Shown here one piece after another: positions 51,070 through 63,397 of a stretch of DNA of 64,000 nucleotides (position 1 is its first letter; every line of letters begins with the position of its first letter). The notes beneath the pieces were generated by a model. It was given only the letters and a program-made list of their open reading frames with translations. It did not search any database and was not told where the DNA came from. Source of the DNA: Symbiodinium natans (Eukaryota > Sar > Dinophyceae > Suessiales > Symbiodiniaceae); the NCBI GenBank assembly GCA_905221605.1, contig CAJNDS010002157.1, positions 588,501-652,500 of the forward strand, in the 5' to 3' direction. The translations under genes were made by a program, and so were the position numbers.

Positions 51070-51720
51070 CTTGCTGATTTAGGGCTAGGGGAGCCATCGA
51101 TTTCAATACTAAAAAAGAACATTTTTCATTGCGGGCAGGGGTGCCTAAAAACAATGTTTTCAATATTCAAAAATCGCATTTTTCATTGTGGGCACGGACA
51201 AATCTTGTGGTCCCCCTTCCTTTAGTGAGCCTTTTGAAGCTTTTGAAGCCTTTTGGTGGCTCTTGGCGCCTCTTGCCTGGTTCGGGGGGGCCCTTGGCAG
51301 GGGTGTTTGGGCATCTGGGGCCCTTGGCCGGGTCTTGGCCTGGAGGGGGGCTTCGGTCGGTTTGCCGGGCCAAGGGCAAAGGCCTTGCCGGGCCAAGACC
51401 CTTGCCGGGCCAAGGGCCTTTTGGCCGGCCCTCCCGGGGGCCTTGCACGGCCTTGGGTCAAGGGGGCCTTTCCGGGGCGCTTTTGGCCGGAACCCTTGGC
51501 GCAAAGGGGTTTTGGGGGTCCCTTGGCCCGGGCCGGGGGGTCGGCCCGGGGGGGGCCCTTGGCCCGGGAGTGGGGCCCGAAAATGTCCGCGAACAAGCCC
51601 CAAAATCACGAAATTGAGCAACAGCCTGCCTGGACCCCTCGCCAGCCTCCTGGTCCAGGAATCCAGCTACCAGGAACCAGGGGGCCCCCGGGGGGGGCCC
51701 GACAAACCCTGAACCCAAAA
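51070..51720. other. GC-rich block with CTTGCCGGGCCAAGG repeats
   Basis: Very GC-rich, with repeats of TTGCCGGGCCAAGG and GGGGGCCCTTGG. All six frames stay open by composition, so long frames here are not evidence of genes. It also holds duplicated AATCGCATTTTTCATTG segments (50571, 51171). Confidence 0.7.
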
Positions 51721-51724
51721 CCCT

Positions 51725-51985
51725 GAACCGACTTTCAGAAGCAAAGGGTTACGATTTTGGGGTTATACTTTAGCTACGCTAAAGGTGGTCTGGGTGCCGG
51801 CCATCCCTTAGCCGAGTACTGACGTTGTCGTAAAAAAAGGCCGATGTCCGTTGGCCTGTCCAGGACAGACGGTGAGGCTTAACCCTCACCTTTCCGTTTC
51901 TCTTTTCGCTTGGGCGCTCGGGCTGTAAGGCCCTCGGCCGAGCGTTCGGGGTCTGTCGCTCGACGGAAGCGACCCCTCACTTAGT
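51725..51985. other. Unique GC-rich segment with hairpins, possible structured RNA
   Basis: A stretch without telomeric words contains inverted pairs such as CGCTCGG ... CCGAGCG (51914-51943) and GGTGAGG ... CCTCACC near 51880. I do not recognise 5S, snRNA or spliced-leader sequence. Confidence 0.25.
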
Positions 51986-52580
51986 TTAGGGTTTGGGGTT
52001 TAGGGTTTGGGGTTTTAGGGTTTGAGGTGGGGTTTGGGGTTTAGGTTTATAGGGTTTAGGGTTTGGGGTTTGGGGTTGTAGGGTTTATAAGGTTTGGGGT
52101 TTAGGGGGTTTATAGGGTTTAGGCTTTAGGGTTTGGGGGTTTTGGGGCTTTAGTGTTTGGGGGTTTTCGGGTTTTCGGGCTTTGGGGTTTGAGGGTTTAG
52201 GGTTTGGAGGTCAAGGGTTTTAGGGATTAGGGTTTGGGGGCTTCGGGTTTGTAGTGCTTCGGAATTTAGGGTTACCGGTTTAGGGTATAGGGTTTTAGGG
52301 TTGCAGGGTACGAGCAGTTTAGGGTGTAAATGGGTGTGTGGCTACCCTAAACCCTAAACCCCTGACCCCGAAACCCTACTCTAAACCCCGAAACCCTAGA
52401 CCCCAAAACATCTAAACCCCTAACCCTAAACCCTAAACCCTAAACCCTCAAACCCTAAACCCGAAACCCTGAACCCGTAAACCCGTAAACCCGTAAACCC
52501 GTAAACCCGTAAACCCTAAACCCTAAACCCTAAACCCTAAACCCTAACAAATAAGCCCCTAAAGCTCCAGAAGCGCCGTC

Positions 52581-52641
52581 CTCCGAGCCGATAGCGGTGA
52601 GGATTAGCTGCGCCATGCGCAGGTCGTAGACGGACAGGTTC
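52581..52641 (-). CDS. Gene B tail exon: [20 protein letters not shown]
   Basis: This 61-nt exon is identical in length to gene A 4020-4080. The acceptor is CAAAG and the donor GA. Confidence 0.85.
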
Positions 52642-55600
52642 CTTTGTAGGGCTTAGCTTAGGGATGGCAGGTTTTGGGGTTTAGGGTTTAGGGTTTAGGA
52701 TTGTTTAGGGTTTAGGGTGCGAACGTGGGCTTGTGGAACTGAGAGTTCTGGGGGCGGGGGGGGGGGAGCGGCCCCCACCTTGTCACAAGGCCTTGTCAGC
52801 CCTGACGGTTTTTTGAGCCGCTGCCCTTGGTTCAGAAACCCTAAACCCTAAACCCTAAACCTGATGAAGAGCCTCTGGCTTCTTGCTCCCAGGATGGCAG
52901 TCGCGTCTCATGTTGCACTGCTTTTAGTATATGCAGGGTTCTTATAGAGGCTCCAACTTTGTTTGGGGGAGGCTACCTATTAAAGCCAGTGCAACAGGAG
53001 GCTTTGTATCGATGTTTGGCAAAAGCTAGGCTGCTACTGCTCACAAGGGGGGGTCACGAACAATCACAGCTTTCTGCCGACGAGCATGTGGGGATGCGTC
53101 GACTGCGCCGATGCTGGGAGGACGAAAGGCGAGCTGTCGATCTAAACACACCCCATCGGGTCTGAAGCTATAGGGCAGAGATTTTTGGGTTTAGGGTTTG
53201 CGGTTTAAGGTTTAGGCGCTTTGGGCAGAGCGAGCTGCACGAAGCTTGAGCATTCTACTAAGCTTGAGTTCCAGCTCGGCGCGCAATGAGGTTGAGACCC
53301 CAGAGCTGTGTTTGCGAGAGCAACGAAGCGCTTAGCGGGTTTAGGGTTTAGGGTTTAGGGTTTAGGGTTTAGGGTTTAGGGTTTAGGGTTTAGGGTGTAC
53401 CCTACCCCTGGGGCGCCAAGCGCCTCATGCAGGTGCGAACATGTGCCCAAACTCCTCCGAGATTCCCCAGGATCTTTGCCGTAGCCTCGTGTTCCAGCTC
53501 CTGTCCGCACACCCTAAACCCTAAACCCTAAACCCTAAACCCTAAGCCCTAAACCCTAAACCCTAAACCCTCACGATGTGAGAAGTGCCGAGGCCTGCTT
53601 TTTTGGGGGGAGTAGAGATGCGAACTCAGCGCTCTTCAAGGTAGGGTTTAGGGTTTAGGGTTTAGGGTTTAGGGTTTAGGGTTTAGGGTTTAGGGTTTAG
53701 GGCTTAGGGTTTAGGGGGTTGTCATCTTCAAAGTTGCGGCTTCTCCATGAGGTGGGAGACGATATTAGGGGGTGCCTTATAGGGGTCCTTGTTGTAAGGG
53801 GATGCTGCTTTTGGGGGGTCTACATAAGGGTCCCTTAGTATCGTAAACCCCCGATACTCTTAAAATTGCCCTTCAACCGCCAAGACTGGCTTGATTGCAG
53901 GGCCATTTGGAATCATTAGACACGCAGTGTTCACTGGAGACTTTCCTCTAAACCCTCAACCACACCAAACACACAACATGGACACAAATGCACGCACATC
54001 CAGCACATAGTACATACATTCATCATACAGATACAAGTGCATCTATGTGTATACATGTGTGCTACAACTCTTACAAATGAACTTGCCCATTTCAATTTGC
54101 AAAAGAAAAGCAGTGCATGGAACATCAAAGATGTTGGTCGCTTGGCAGCTTTCGCAGCCACCCGCCACGAAAAGTCCATGCCTGCGAAGCTCTTCTGAAT
54201 CTTCAACTCCGCTCCCCTCCTGAGATCCTGATACCCTGCTACCCACCCCAAGCCTCCGAGCTTGAGGGGTTTAAGCCTTAGGGTTTAACCCTATAAACCC
54301 TAAACCCCATAAACCCTGAACCCCAAACCTTAAGCCCTAAGCCCTAAACCCTAAACCCTGAACCCCAAACCTTCAGCCCTAAGCCCAAAACTCTTCTGTC
54401 CAGCCGTTTGCACCTGGCTTCCAACATGCTTCACCCTTTTGCTAGCAGCGGACTTTGGAGGACTGTTTCGCCCTGAGCCCCCGAGCCCCTGAGCCCTAAA
54501 CCCTAAACCCTAAACCACAAATCCTGTAGCTTGTGGGACAGCACCATCAGCTTTTGGCTGAGAAGGTTGGGTCCCGGGATCGCGCCTGGCGAAGGCAGGA
54601 GGGCGGTGTAGGGTTTAGGGTTTAGGGTTTAGGGTTTAGGGTTTAGGGTTTAGGGTTTAGGGTTTAGGGTTTAGGGTTTAGGGTTTAGGGTTTAGGGTTT
54701 AGGGTTTAGGGTTTAGGGTTTAGGGTTTAGGGTTTAGGGTTGAGATGTTCCCCCTTATACTAGCAGTCCTGAATCTAGGGTCTTGTGGGGTTCAGGGTCC
54801 TAGAAGCTTGGGGTGTTAGGGTTTCTGGGTCTTGGGGTCTTGAGGATGAGGGTTTTTCGGGTTTAGGGCTCTAGGATCTTATAGGGTTTGGATTTAGGGG
54901 TTATAGGGGTTTGAGGGTTCTGGGGTTTACTACGGGCTTCATGAGGTCTGAGGGTTTCGGGGCTTTGGGTCAGGGAGCCCAACAATACCCTTGAGCAAGT
55001 TTTCCGCCGTAAGCTAGTCAGGAGTCCTCACTATGAAACAGGGTGTATTCCTGGAATAAAAAGTATGGGTTGGGATGTTCGCAATTATGCTAACAGTCCT
55101 TAGTCAGGATTATAGTCGGGGATACTACAATTCTACTAAGGACTGATAGTATGAGGGGGAATATCCCAAATTAAGAAGTATGAGGGGCTCTCTGAGCTAC
55201 AGCTTTTCGAGTGAGGCTCCAAGGGATTCGGTTGTTCCGTGGACCGTGCATTGGGGGGACTTCCGATACGTCGGGGCTTTGAGAGCAATGCTCCCAACCT
55301 CCAACATGTGCATTTCCAGCACTAAGATCGGCAAGGCCGAGAACCCTCCTAAACCCCTCAAACCTTAACCCTAAAGGCCCTAAACCCCAGACCCTAAGCC
55401 TTAACACAGCCCACGTCTAAACCCCCTAAACCCTAAACCCTAAACCCTAACCCTAAACTGCCCACGTGAGCCAAGGCACCCAGCGCCAAGAGCCAATTTT
55501 CCTGTGAGCCGCCCATCGTATTCAATCCTCATGCAGGAGCATCCGTGGTTGCATGGACTTATGCTTGAACGGGGCTTTCTTGGGGGTTAGGGTTTAGGGT

Positions 55601-57750
55601 TTAGGGGGCTTTCTTAGGGTAGTTACATGGCCCCTTAAAAGGGGACCCCCTTTAAGAAGCTAAGGGAGCATATGAAGGGCCCACGAAACTCGCCTTTCTT
55701 AGGCTTCGGGGTTTAGGGTTCGGGGTTTAGGGGGCTTTCCCTAAACCCTAAACCCTAAACCCTATACCCTCACAGCCCCAGGGCCCCTACTTCAGAAGCC
55801 TTGAGAGTATGTAAGGGACCCTTAGACACGTCGAAGTTTGCCTTCGTTTAAACCCTAAACCCTAAACCCTAAACCCTAAACCCTAAACCCCAAACCCCAA
55901 ACCCGAAACCCATCGACTCGAAGGTTCGTGCTCTAGGGACTCTATTGCTTGAATGGGCGAGTTCAACGGTTCGGGCTCTCTACTTGGAGGTGCATGAAAA
56001 GCCTCCAACTACAAGTCTACTTTGGGATGTTCCCATTTATACTAACAGTCCCTTATATAGGGATTGTAGTACCCCCACTTAGAATCCCCATTGAGGACTG
56101 TTAGTATAGGGGGGTACATCCCAAAGTCTACGTATGGCCTACTTAGAGGGGCTGAGAAGTCCTGAGCCGCGGAGCAGGGACTCAAGGGATGCACCGGCTT
56201 GGGGGGTGCAGCGGAGAGGAGGATGCAAAGTTAAGGAAAGCCGCAAAGTGTGGTGGCATGTATCAGCAGGCCCCTGATCTTGGTGTTAACCCTAAACCCT
56301 AAACCCTGATATACCCTGATATACCCTGATGTTGGTGTTTGGCTGTCTAGGTTGACCAGGAAGCTAGGGATAGACTGCTTCCAGCTTTTGGCCTCTGATG
56401 TGAGGAGGGAACCTAACCAGAACACGTAAAACCATGGTTTAGGGTTCAGGCTTCAGGGTTTAGGGTTTTGGGCACGGTATTTCGGAGCCCGGAAAGACGC
56501 ATTGTCCACGTAGTACACAATTGTACTCCCTGTTTCACCACGGACTGAGGGCAAAGCCTGGGAAAGCCTACCAGGATCGCTGCGTTTTTCTGCGCAGCCC
56601 CGGACTCACTAAAGCCCTAAACCCTAAACCCTAAACCCTAAACTCTGGTTTGAATGCCCTGGTGGTTTCTTGGATTAGGGCTCAAGTTTTAGGGTTGTGG
56701 TCTCTGCCACAGTTTGTCAGACAAATGCTTGCTACATCTCCACATTCTGCTCGAACATCCCCAAAAGAACACGACACATAGACTCGGCCATATATTCGGG
56801 CTTAGGGTTTAGGGTTTAGGGTTGATTCATAAGGAACCCTGTATACACTCACCAATAACAATAGGATGAGCCCTGTTCCAGTATGACACCCTACGAACCT
56901 CAACCCAAAACCCCAAACCTTGAGGCTCCAAACAGGGTCAAAGTAGGCATTATTTACAGACTTTACTCATGTAGGCTAAATTTGTATACCCTAAACCCTA
57001 AACCCTAAACCCTACACCCTAAACCCTAAACCCTAAACCAAACAACCCTCAGCTGCAGCAGGGCAGCTCACAAGGCCGAAGGCGGCGACGCAAAGCATCA
57101 CCACGACCACACAATTCCTGCAAGAGAACTACTATTTGCTTAAGAACCCCCCCCCCCCCCCCCAAAAAAAAAAAAAAAAAAAAAAACTATCCCTATATTA
57201 CCCTTTTGAGGAAGCACATTTTTTGATTTTTTGGAGGTTCTGAAGCAATTGTTGAGGTTGTGCCGGCTTGAGCACACAAGCTTTGGGTGCTTTTCAGGGT
57301 TTAGGCTTTAGGGTAAACCCTAAACCCTAAATCCTAAACCCTAAACCCTAATTCCCTGAGCTCTAAACCCCATAAGCTGCAGCTTGGAAGCAAGAACATG
57401 ACAATTCCGATGACGAAGTCTGTGAGCTGGCCCTTCAGGAAGTCGTCCAGGGGAGGCGCGAAAGCCCCTGCTGTGAGCATTTTTGGGAGGGTCTGGGGCC
57501 CCCAAAATTCTCAAGCAGCTCCCCCAAGAAACACCCCTAAACCCTAAATTTAATCCCAAACCCTGAACCCTAAACCTGCAAACCCGCAAACCCTAAACCC
57601 TCCAAACCCTCCAAACCCACCAAACCCCAAGGGGAGCCTAGGATGGCCATCATCATGAGCATCGCCGATGACACGATGGCGTCGAAGGCGTTGAGGGCCG
57701 GGAGCTTCCAGGGCCAGGTGATCAGCTGCCTCGTTGTTTTTGTTGTTACT

Positions 57751-57782
<32 letters not shown>

Positions 57783-60700
57783 GGGGTTAGGGTTTAGGGT
57801 TTAGGGTTTCGGGTTCTGCTCGTACCCTCGGCCCCCGAAACACCCTCTTTTCTGCTGGGTTTTGGGGCTGTGGATGGCTTTGGGAAGATTTAGGGTTTTG
57901 GGTTTAGGGTTTAAGGTCTCAGGTTTCAGGATTATGGGATCAAAGCTGTTTTGAGGGCACAGAGCCTCAGAACTTGCGGCCCACAGGAAAAATTTGAATG
58001 AGCATCTCGTTTGATGCCGTAAATCCTTGCCTAAAGGCTCCTATGTAATTAGCACATTTTTGGGGTAGTATACTAGAACTACATTTGAGCCTTCAGGTAA
58101 CCCCTCTCTCTCTCTCTGTCTCTGTCTCTGTCTCTGTCTCTGTCTCTGTCTCTGTCTCTGTCTCTGTCTCTGTCTCTGTCTCTGTCTCGCTCTCTCTCTC
58201 TCTCTCTCTCTTTCCCTCTGTCACAGGCACTCGTTTGACGACTCCTTCCGCTGAAAAGGAGCATCTATCGAAACATGCGGTGGGACGCCTGCACACACCT
58301 CTACACTCAAATGGGGGTTTCCGGAATAGGGGTACCTTATTGAGGTCTTATTATAACGAAATCTTTCTATTTCGGCGCCTGGGGGACTATTTTAGTTCAC
58401 TTTCGTAAACCCCCAAATTGGAAAAGCCTCAGCCATGCAAAGGTATCTGACGCCCCCCCCCCCCCACACAGACTCGAACGAATCCGGGGCAGTTTTACGC
58501 AAGCTCTCATCAGCCAAGAGACACCAACATGTATGTCAGGATGACGGAGATGATAAGAATCATCTGCGGGAAGGTCAAGGCGGTTTGCTAAGTCTCGGGT
58601 GATTCTCCCTCCTCTCGTGAGCCCTTCCACAGTTCAAAAGCGACAAGCATGAGATGTGCTATAGGACTGCAACGAATTTTCCCAGGGCCCTGGGGAAAAG
58701 GGGTATGGGCAGGCTTCGCGGGCCGTGGCATCTATCATGATCCACCATAAGCACCATCAACAAAGAAAGCATGCATATTGTACACGGCTAAGTAGATCAA
58801 TGTGTAAACTACGCAGCATGAACAGGTGAATATCACACACGCGCACAGCATCCAGACCACATAGTTTTAGTGTACAATCACTACAGCATGGATCAACCAA
58901 TCCTTCTATACCCCTTAAACCCTCAATCCTCAACCTAAGTCTAAGGGCTCTATAATCGCCATACTGCAAAACTGCAACTGACGTCGCCGCGCTTTCATCG
59001 CAACAAGCTGAACAAACCTAGGAAGGTCTCTCAATGTACCCCAGACAAGGCTCTTGGCGAAGGGCCCGGTTTCGGTTAGGTTAGGGTTTAGGGTCTGAGG
59101 CTTGAGGTTTAGGGTGTCCTCACCTGTATGTACGGGTTGTCAGCGGCCACGACGATTGACATTGAGAGGGCGAGGCCACGCGGGAGCCTCACGCGTCATC
59201 CCTTCAGAGGGAGTCCCATCTACTCATTTTGAGGGCTTGGGGTTTGTTCTGGTTTTTTGTAGTTCGGATACAGCAAGAACGAGAATAGCAACAATAGCAA
59301 GAATGCTGAATTTCATGTTTAGTAAAATATAATACATACATACGCGATACATATACATACATATACATTCTTTATTTTTACTTGTTTATCTAAGTATGTC
59401 AATGTATTTACGTATATATAAGTACTCTGTTGGCCATTGAACCCAACAAGGCTTCGGGCGAGGTGGCTCGATTGTCGGACATCGACAGGAAGATGCAAGC
59501 ATAAAGCAATGATGAAGTCGGGTCGGTGTGCTCACCTACTATTTGCCTAAGAACCTACACCCGCCACCCCCTCCACCCCCGCCCAAAAAAAAAGATAATG
59601 GTGATAATAAACGATGCATATTCTTCCTGAAAAGAGAAAGAGAAGGATTATCTTGATTATATATACATATATGTATAAACAAATAAATAAATAAATCAAT
59701 ATATATATATACATATATATATATACACTCTTTTTTTTTTTTGGGGGGGGGGGGGGGGAGGGGCAATTCTTAAGCAAGTAGTAGCAATGACACCACACAG
59801 TCAATGGCTACTTCCCCCAGCTTCTTCCCACCCACAAACCCCTTAAACCCCTCAGCCCGATAAACCTTAAACCCCTAAACCCTAAATCCTAAACCCTAAA
59901 CCCTAAACCCTACTTCCAAGGGTGGCAACCTTAGACGTCGAGGTGCAAGAACGTACCGTACCACCACGAGTCCGTGCGGAAGCGGAAGAGAAGGAACTTC
60001 GTAGCTGCCATGAACCTGAGCAGGTTTAGGGTTAGGGTTTAGGGTTTAGGGTTTAGGGTTTAGGGTTTAGGGTTTAGGGTTTAGGGTTTAGGGTTTCGGG
60101 TTTGGGGTTTAGGGTTTCGATTTCTTTAGGGCTTAGGGTGCGTTCAGCTGAACTTGGAGACTCAGCTCAGGTGGCTCCTGAGACCCTCTGGTGTGTTCGA
60201 ACCCAAACCCTAAACCCTAAACCCTAAACCCTAAACCCAAAACCCGCAACGTCACCCCGGTAAGCTCCCGCAGTCCCAGAACTCCCTGAGCCCTAAACCA
60301 CCCTCAACCCTAAACCCTAAACTCTAAACCATCTCAACTTTTGCATGTAACACCTAAATCTGATGGTGCGAGTGGCCATGCGCTGCCAGATGCTGCCATC
60401 CGGGGCGCGCTGACAGTGCACCAAATCGCTGTCGAGTAGAAGCCTGTGGGGGTTTAGGGTTTTGGGTTTGGAGTTTGCGGCGTGGGGTCTGAAACACAAG
60501 GGCAGTTTCGACGCTCGCACTCGCACGAGGCAGCAACTGCCCCTGTTTTGGAATTGGACTTGAGTGCTTTCCTGAGTATGTTCCTGCTGCATCGCGTCAC
60601 GCTGCACAGTCGTTGATGCACGCCAGGCATGGCACTAAGAGGGGCCGCTGTTGATCTCGCTCGGGGTATCCGACAGCTTGGGGAACCCTGTTAATTAGGG

Positions 60701-63330
60701 TGCAGGATACTGTGGCGCTGGCTTTTGTGTTGTAGGGGTCTATAAGACAAGTTTCGAAAAACTATTCTGCGAACTCAGGTTGTTGGGGTCACCGGTTTTT
60801 GTCACAAGTTGTTGTTTTTTCCGGATGGTTGGCTTGTCTTTCGGGTTAAGGGCTTTAGCAGAAAGGCTTGAGGCCCTCAGGGCCCTTGGGCTCCCGGAAT
60901 CTTAAAGAGCCAGAGCCCGGAGATTCCAGGAAGCTAAGCCCGGCTGCTTCCATTTCCAAAACCCCTAAACCCTAAACCCTAAACTACCTCCTCAGGGGGG
61001 GTCTCGCAGGTATGTCTTTATGATAGAGAGTCCAGATTTGTTTGGGGGGTACCTACTAAAGCCAGTGCAACATTAGAGTATCTTGGTGGACCTTAAGGAG
61101 CACCCCTATTTGGGGAACCCGAAAACTACCCACCGAACCCTACACCCTGAACAGTAAACCAGTTTGTGCGTACACGCGTCTTCAATCCAGCAGAAAACCC
61201 TCTCTCTCAGAACCCCTTTTACATCCAGGCCTCTGACGCCATAAACCCCTAAACCCCAAAACCCCTAAATCCCAAAACCTCCACAAATCCTAAACCCTAA
61301 CCCGAAACCCTGAACCCTAAACCCCTCTCATCTCGCGTCGGAGGCGCTTGCCAGCAAGGCGATGGTACAAAGTCCGGCAATGAACCTCGGCTCGCAGCTT
61401 GCCACCCCTCTGAAACTTCTTCCTGAGTGGGGTTTAGGGTTTAGGGTTTAGGGTTTAGGGTTTAGGGTTTAGGGTTTAGGGTTTAGGGGTGCCTCTTTTT
61501 TTCTGGAGGGGGGAGGCGGGGCGGGAAAATGCTACGCTAAGGCTCATGCTACTATTTTTGGGGGGGATGCAACAGGGTCTATTTGGGGCAGTGCTCTGAG
61601 AAGGTCCACATAAAGCCACAAAAAAACTTCCCAAGGACGTGGCTAGACAGAGTTGGCTTCAAGTTGAGGGTCAAGGCCTTAAGGCCTTTTGGACTCCAAA
61701 GTCAACTGGGAAGGAGGCTCCTCATCGGGGTTTAGGGGTTTAGGGTTTTTTTTCCCACCCGTTTCGCAAGCGTATACGGGGAAGAGGTCAGGCCTAGTTT
61801 AGGGTTTAGGGTTTAGGGTTTAGGGTTTAGGGTTTAGGGGCAAACATCCATGGAAACATCCCAGTGGTACCCCATACCCCACAAGAATGCCTCCGAGGAG
61901 CATCCTCGTGTGCTCCGGGCTCTCCCAACAAAAGATGGCATTGTTCTCAAGTAGGCCGGTCTTTCCGTTCGGGTGCGAAAAGCACATCATCGGCGACAGC
62001 GCGATCTTGCTGTAGATTGTGAAGCCTAGCGCCGCACAACTCGCCGCTCGCAACCCACCCTGGATTCCTTCATGCCTTGAAACCCTAAACGCCCAAGGGG
62101 CCACATGGGTCTTTACGAAAAAATCGGGACACCTAGCAAGCCCTATAATATAGTATAGACCCCCCCCCCCCCCCCCCAATAATCGGATCCCCGCAGAAAA
62201 AGGGACCCCAACAAGGTACCCCTAGTCTCCCTAAACCCTAAACCCTAAACCCTAAACCCTAAACCCTAAACCCTAAACCCTAAACTAAACCCTAAACCCT
62301 AAACCCACCATGCGAAACCTAGCAGCTGACTTGGAAGAACTGGCCCATGGTGCTCAGCATCGGAGCCGACTGTACTTTGTATTTGGCCGGAAGAAATACT
62401 TTGCTGAGAAGGCTGAAGAGTAGAAGCCAAGTCCTGCACCACTATTGGGGTACTATGAACAAGAAACATTTTCGTTCCTTAGGGTTTAGGATTTACGGTT
62501 TAGGATTTATAAGTATTCATGAAATATGTAAAATGATTTCCAACCATGACCCAAAGTCAATGCGGCTGGCAAAGCACTGACGATTGACACGTAGCCCAAG
62601 ACCTTGGCTGCAATGAGTCGGGTATGGCAGGGTTTAGGGTTTAGGGTTTCGGGTCTAGGGTTTAGGGTTTAGAGTTTAGGTTTGAGGGTTTAATCGGTCA
62701 CACTCGGACAAGCCAGGCGAGGTACAGACTGTCTCATGAAAACCTAGGGTTTAGGGTTTAGGGTTTAGGGTTAGGGTTCGGTTTAGGGTTTAGGGTTTAG
62801 GGTTTAGGGTTTAGGGTTTAGGGTTTAGGGTTTAGGGTTTAGGGTTTAGAGTTTAGGGTTTAGGGTTTAGGGTTTAGGATTTAGGAATTAGCGTTTAGGG
62901 TTTATAGGCCTCTTGACGGCTGGAGTGGACCGAATGCTCTCCCGAAACTACTTTCCGATGGTCTATGGGTTGGCAAGGAACTTGTTAGGACGACCCTTCT
63001 TTGAAAAGGGGTGACCGGGAATGGTTTAGGGTTTAGGGTTTAGGGTTCAGGGTTTAGGGTTTAGGGTTTTGAACCTACCAGAGGCTCTAGACACGCTCTT
63101 GGGGCAGCCAAGAGACTGGGTTGGAGGAAACGCAGTCGAAGCCGATGGCTTGCAGATCCAAGGTGAAGATGCTCATCAAGCCAAATAGCCTACTTACTCC
63201 CCTTAGAACCTCAATGAAAAACAATCCTCTTGGGTTCTTTAGGGTTTAGGGTTTAGGGTTTAGGGTTTAATAAAAACACTATCTTTTGCAATATCCTCTT
63301 GGGTTTTATATAAACAAATATTAAAAAAAA

Positions 63331-63397
<67 letters not shown>

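Noticed and set aside
51129-51726. Several long overlapping ORFs on both strands
   Set aside because: They result from extreme GC content and the TTGCCGGGCCAAGG repeat, which removes stops in all frames.
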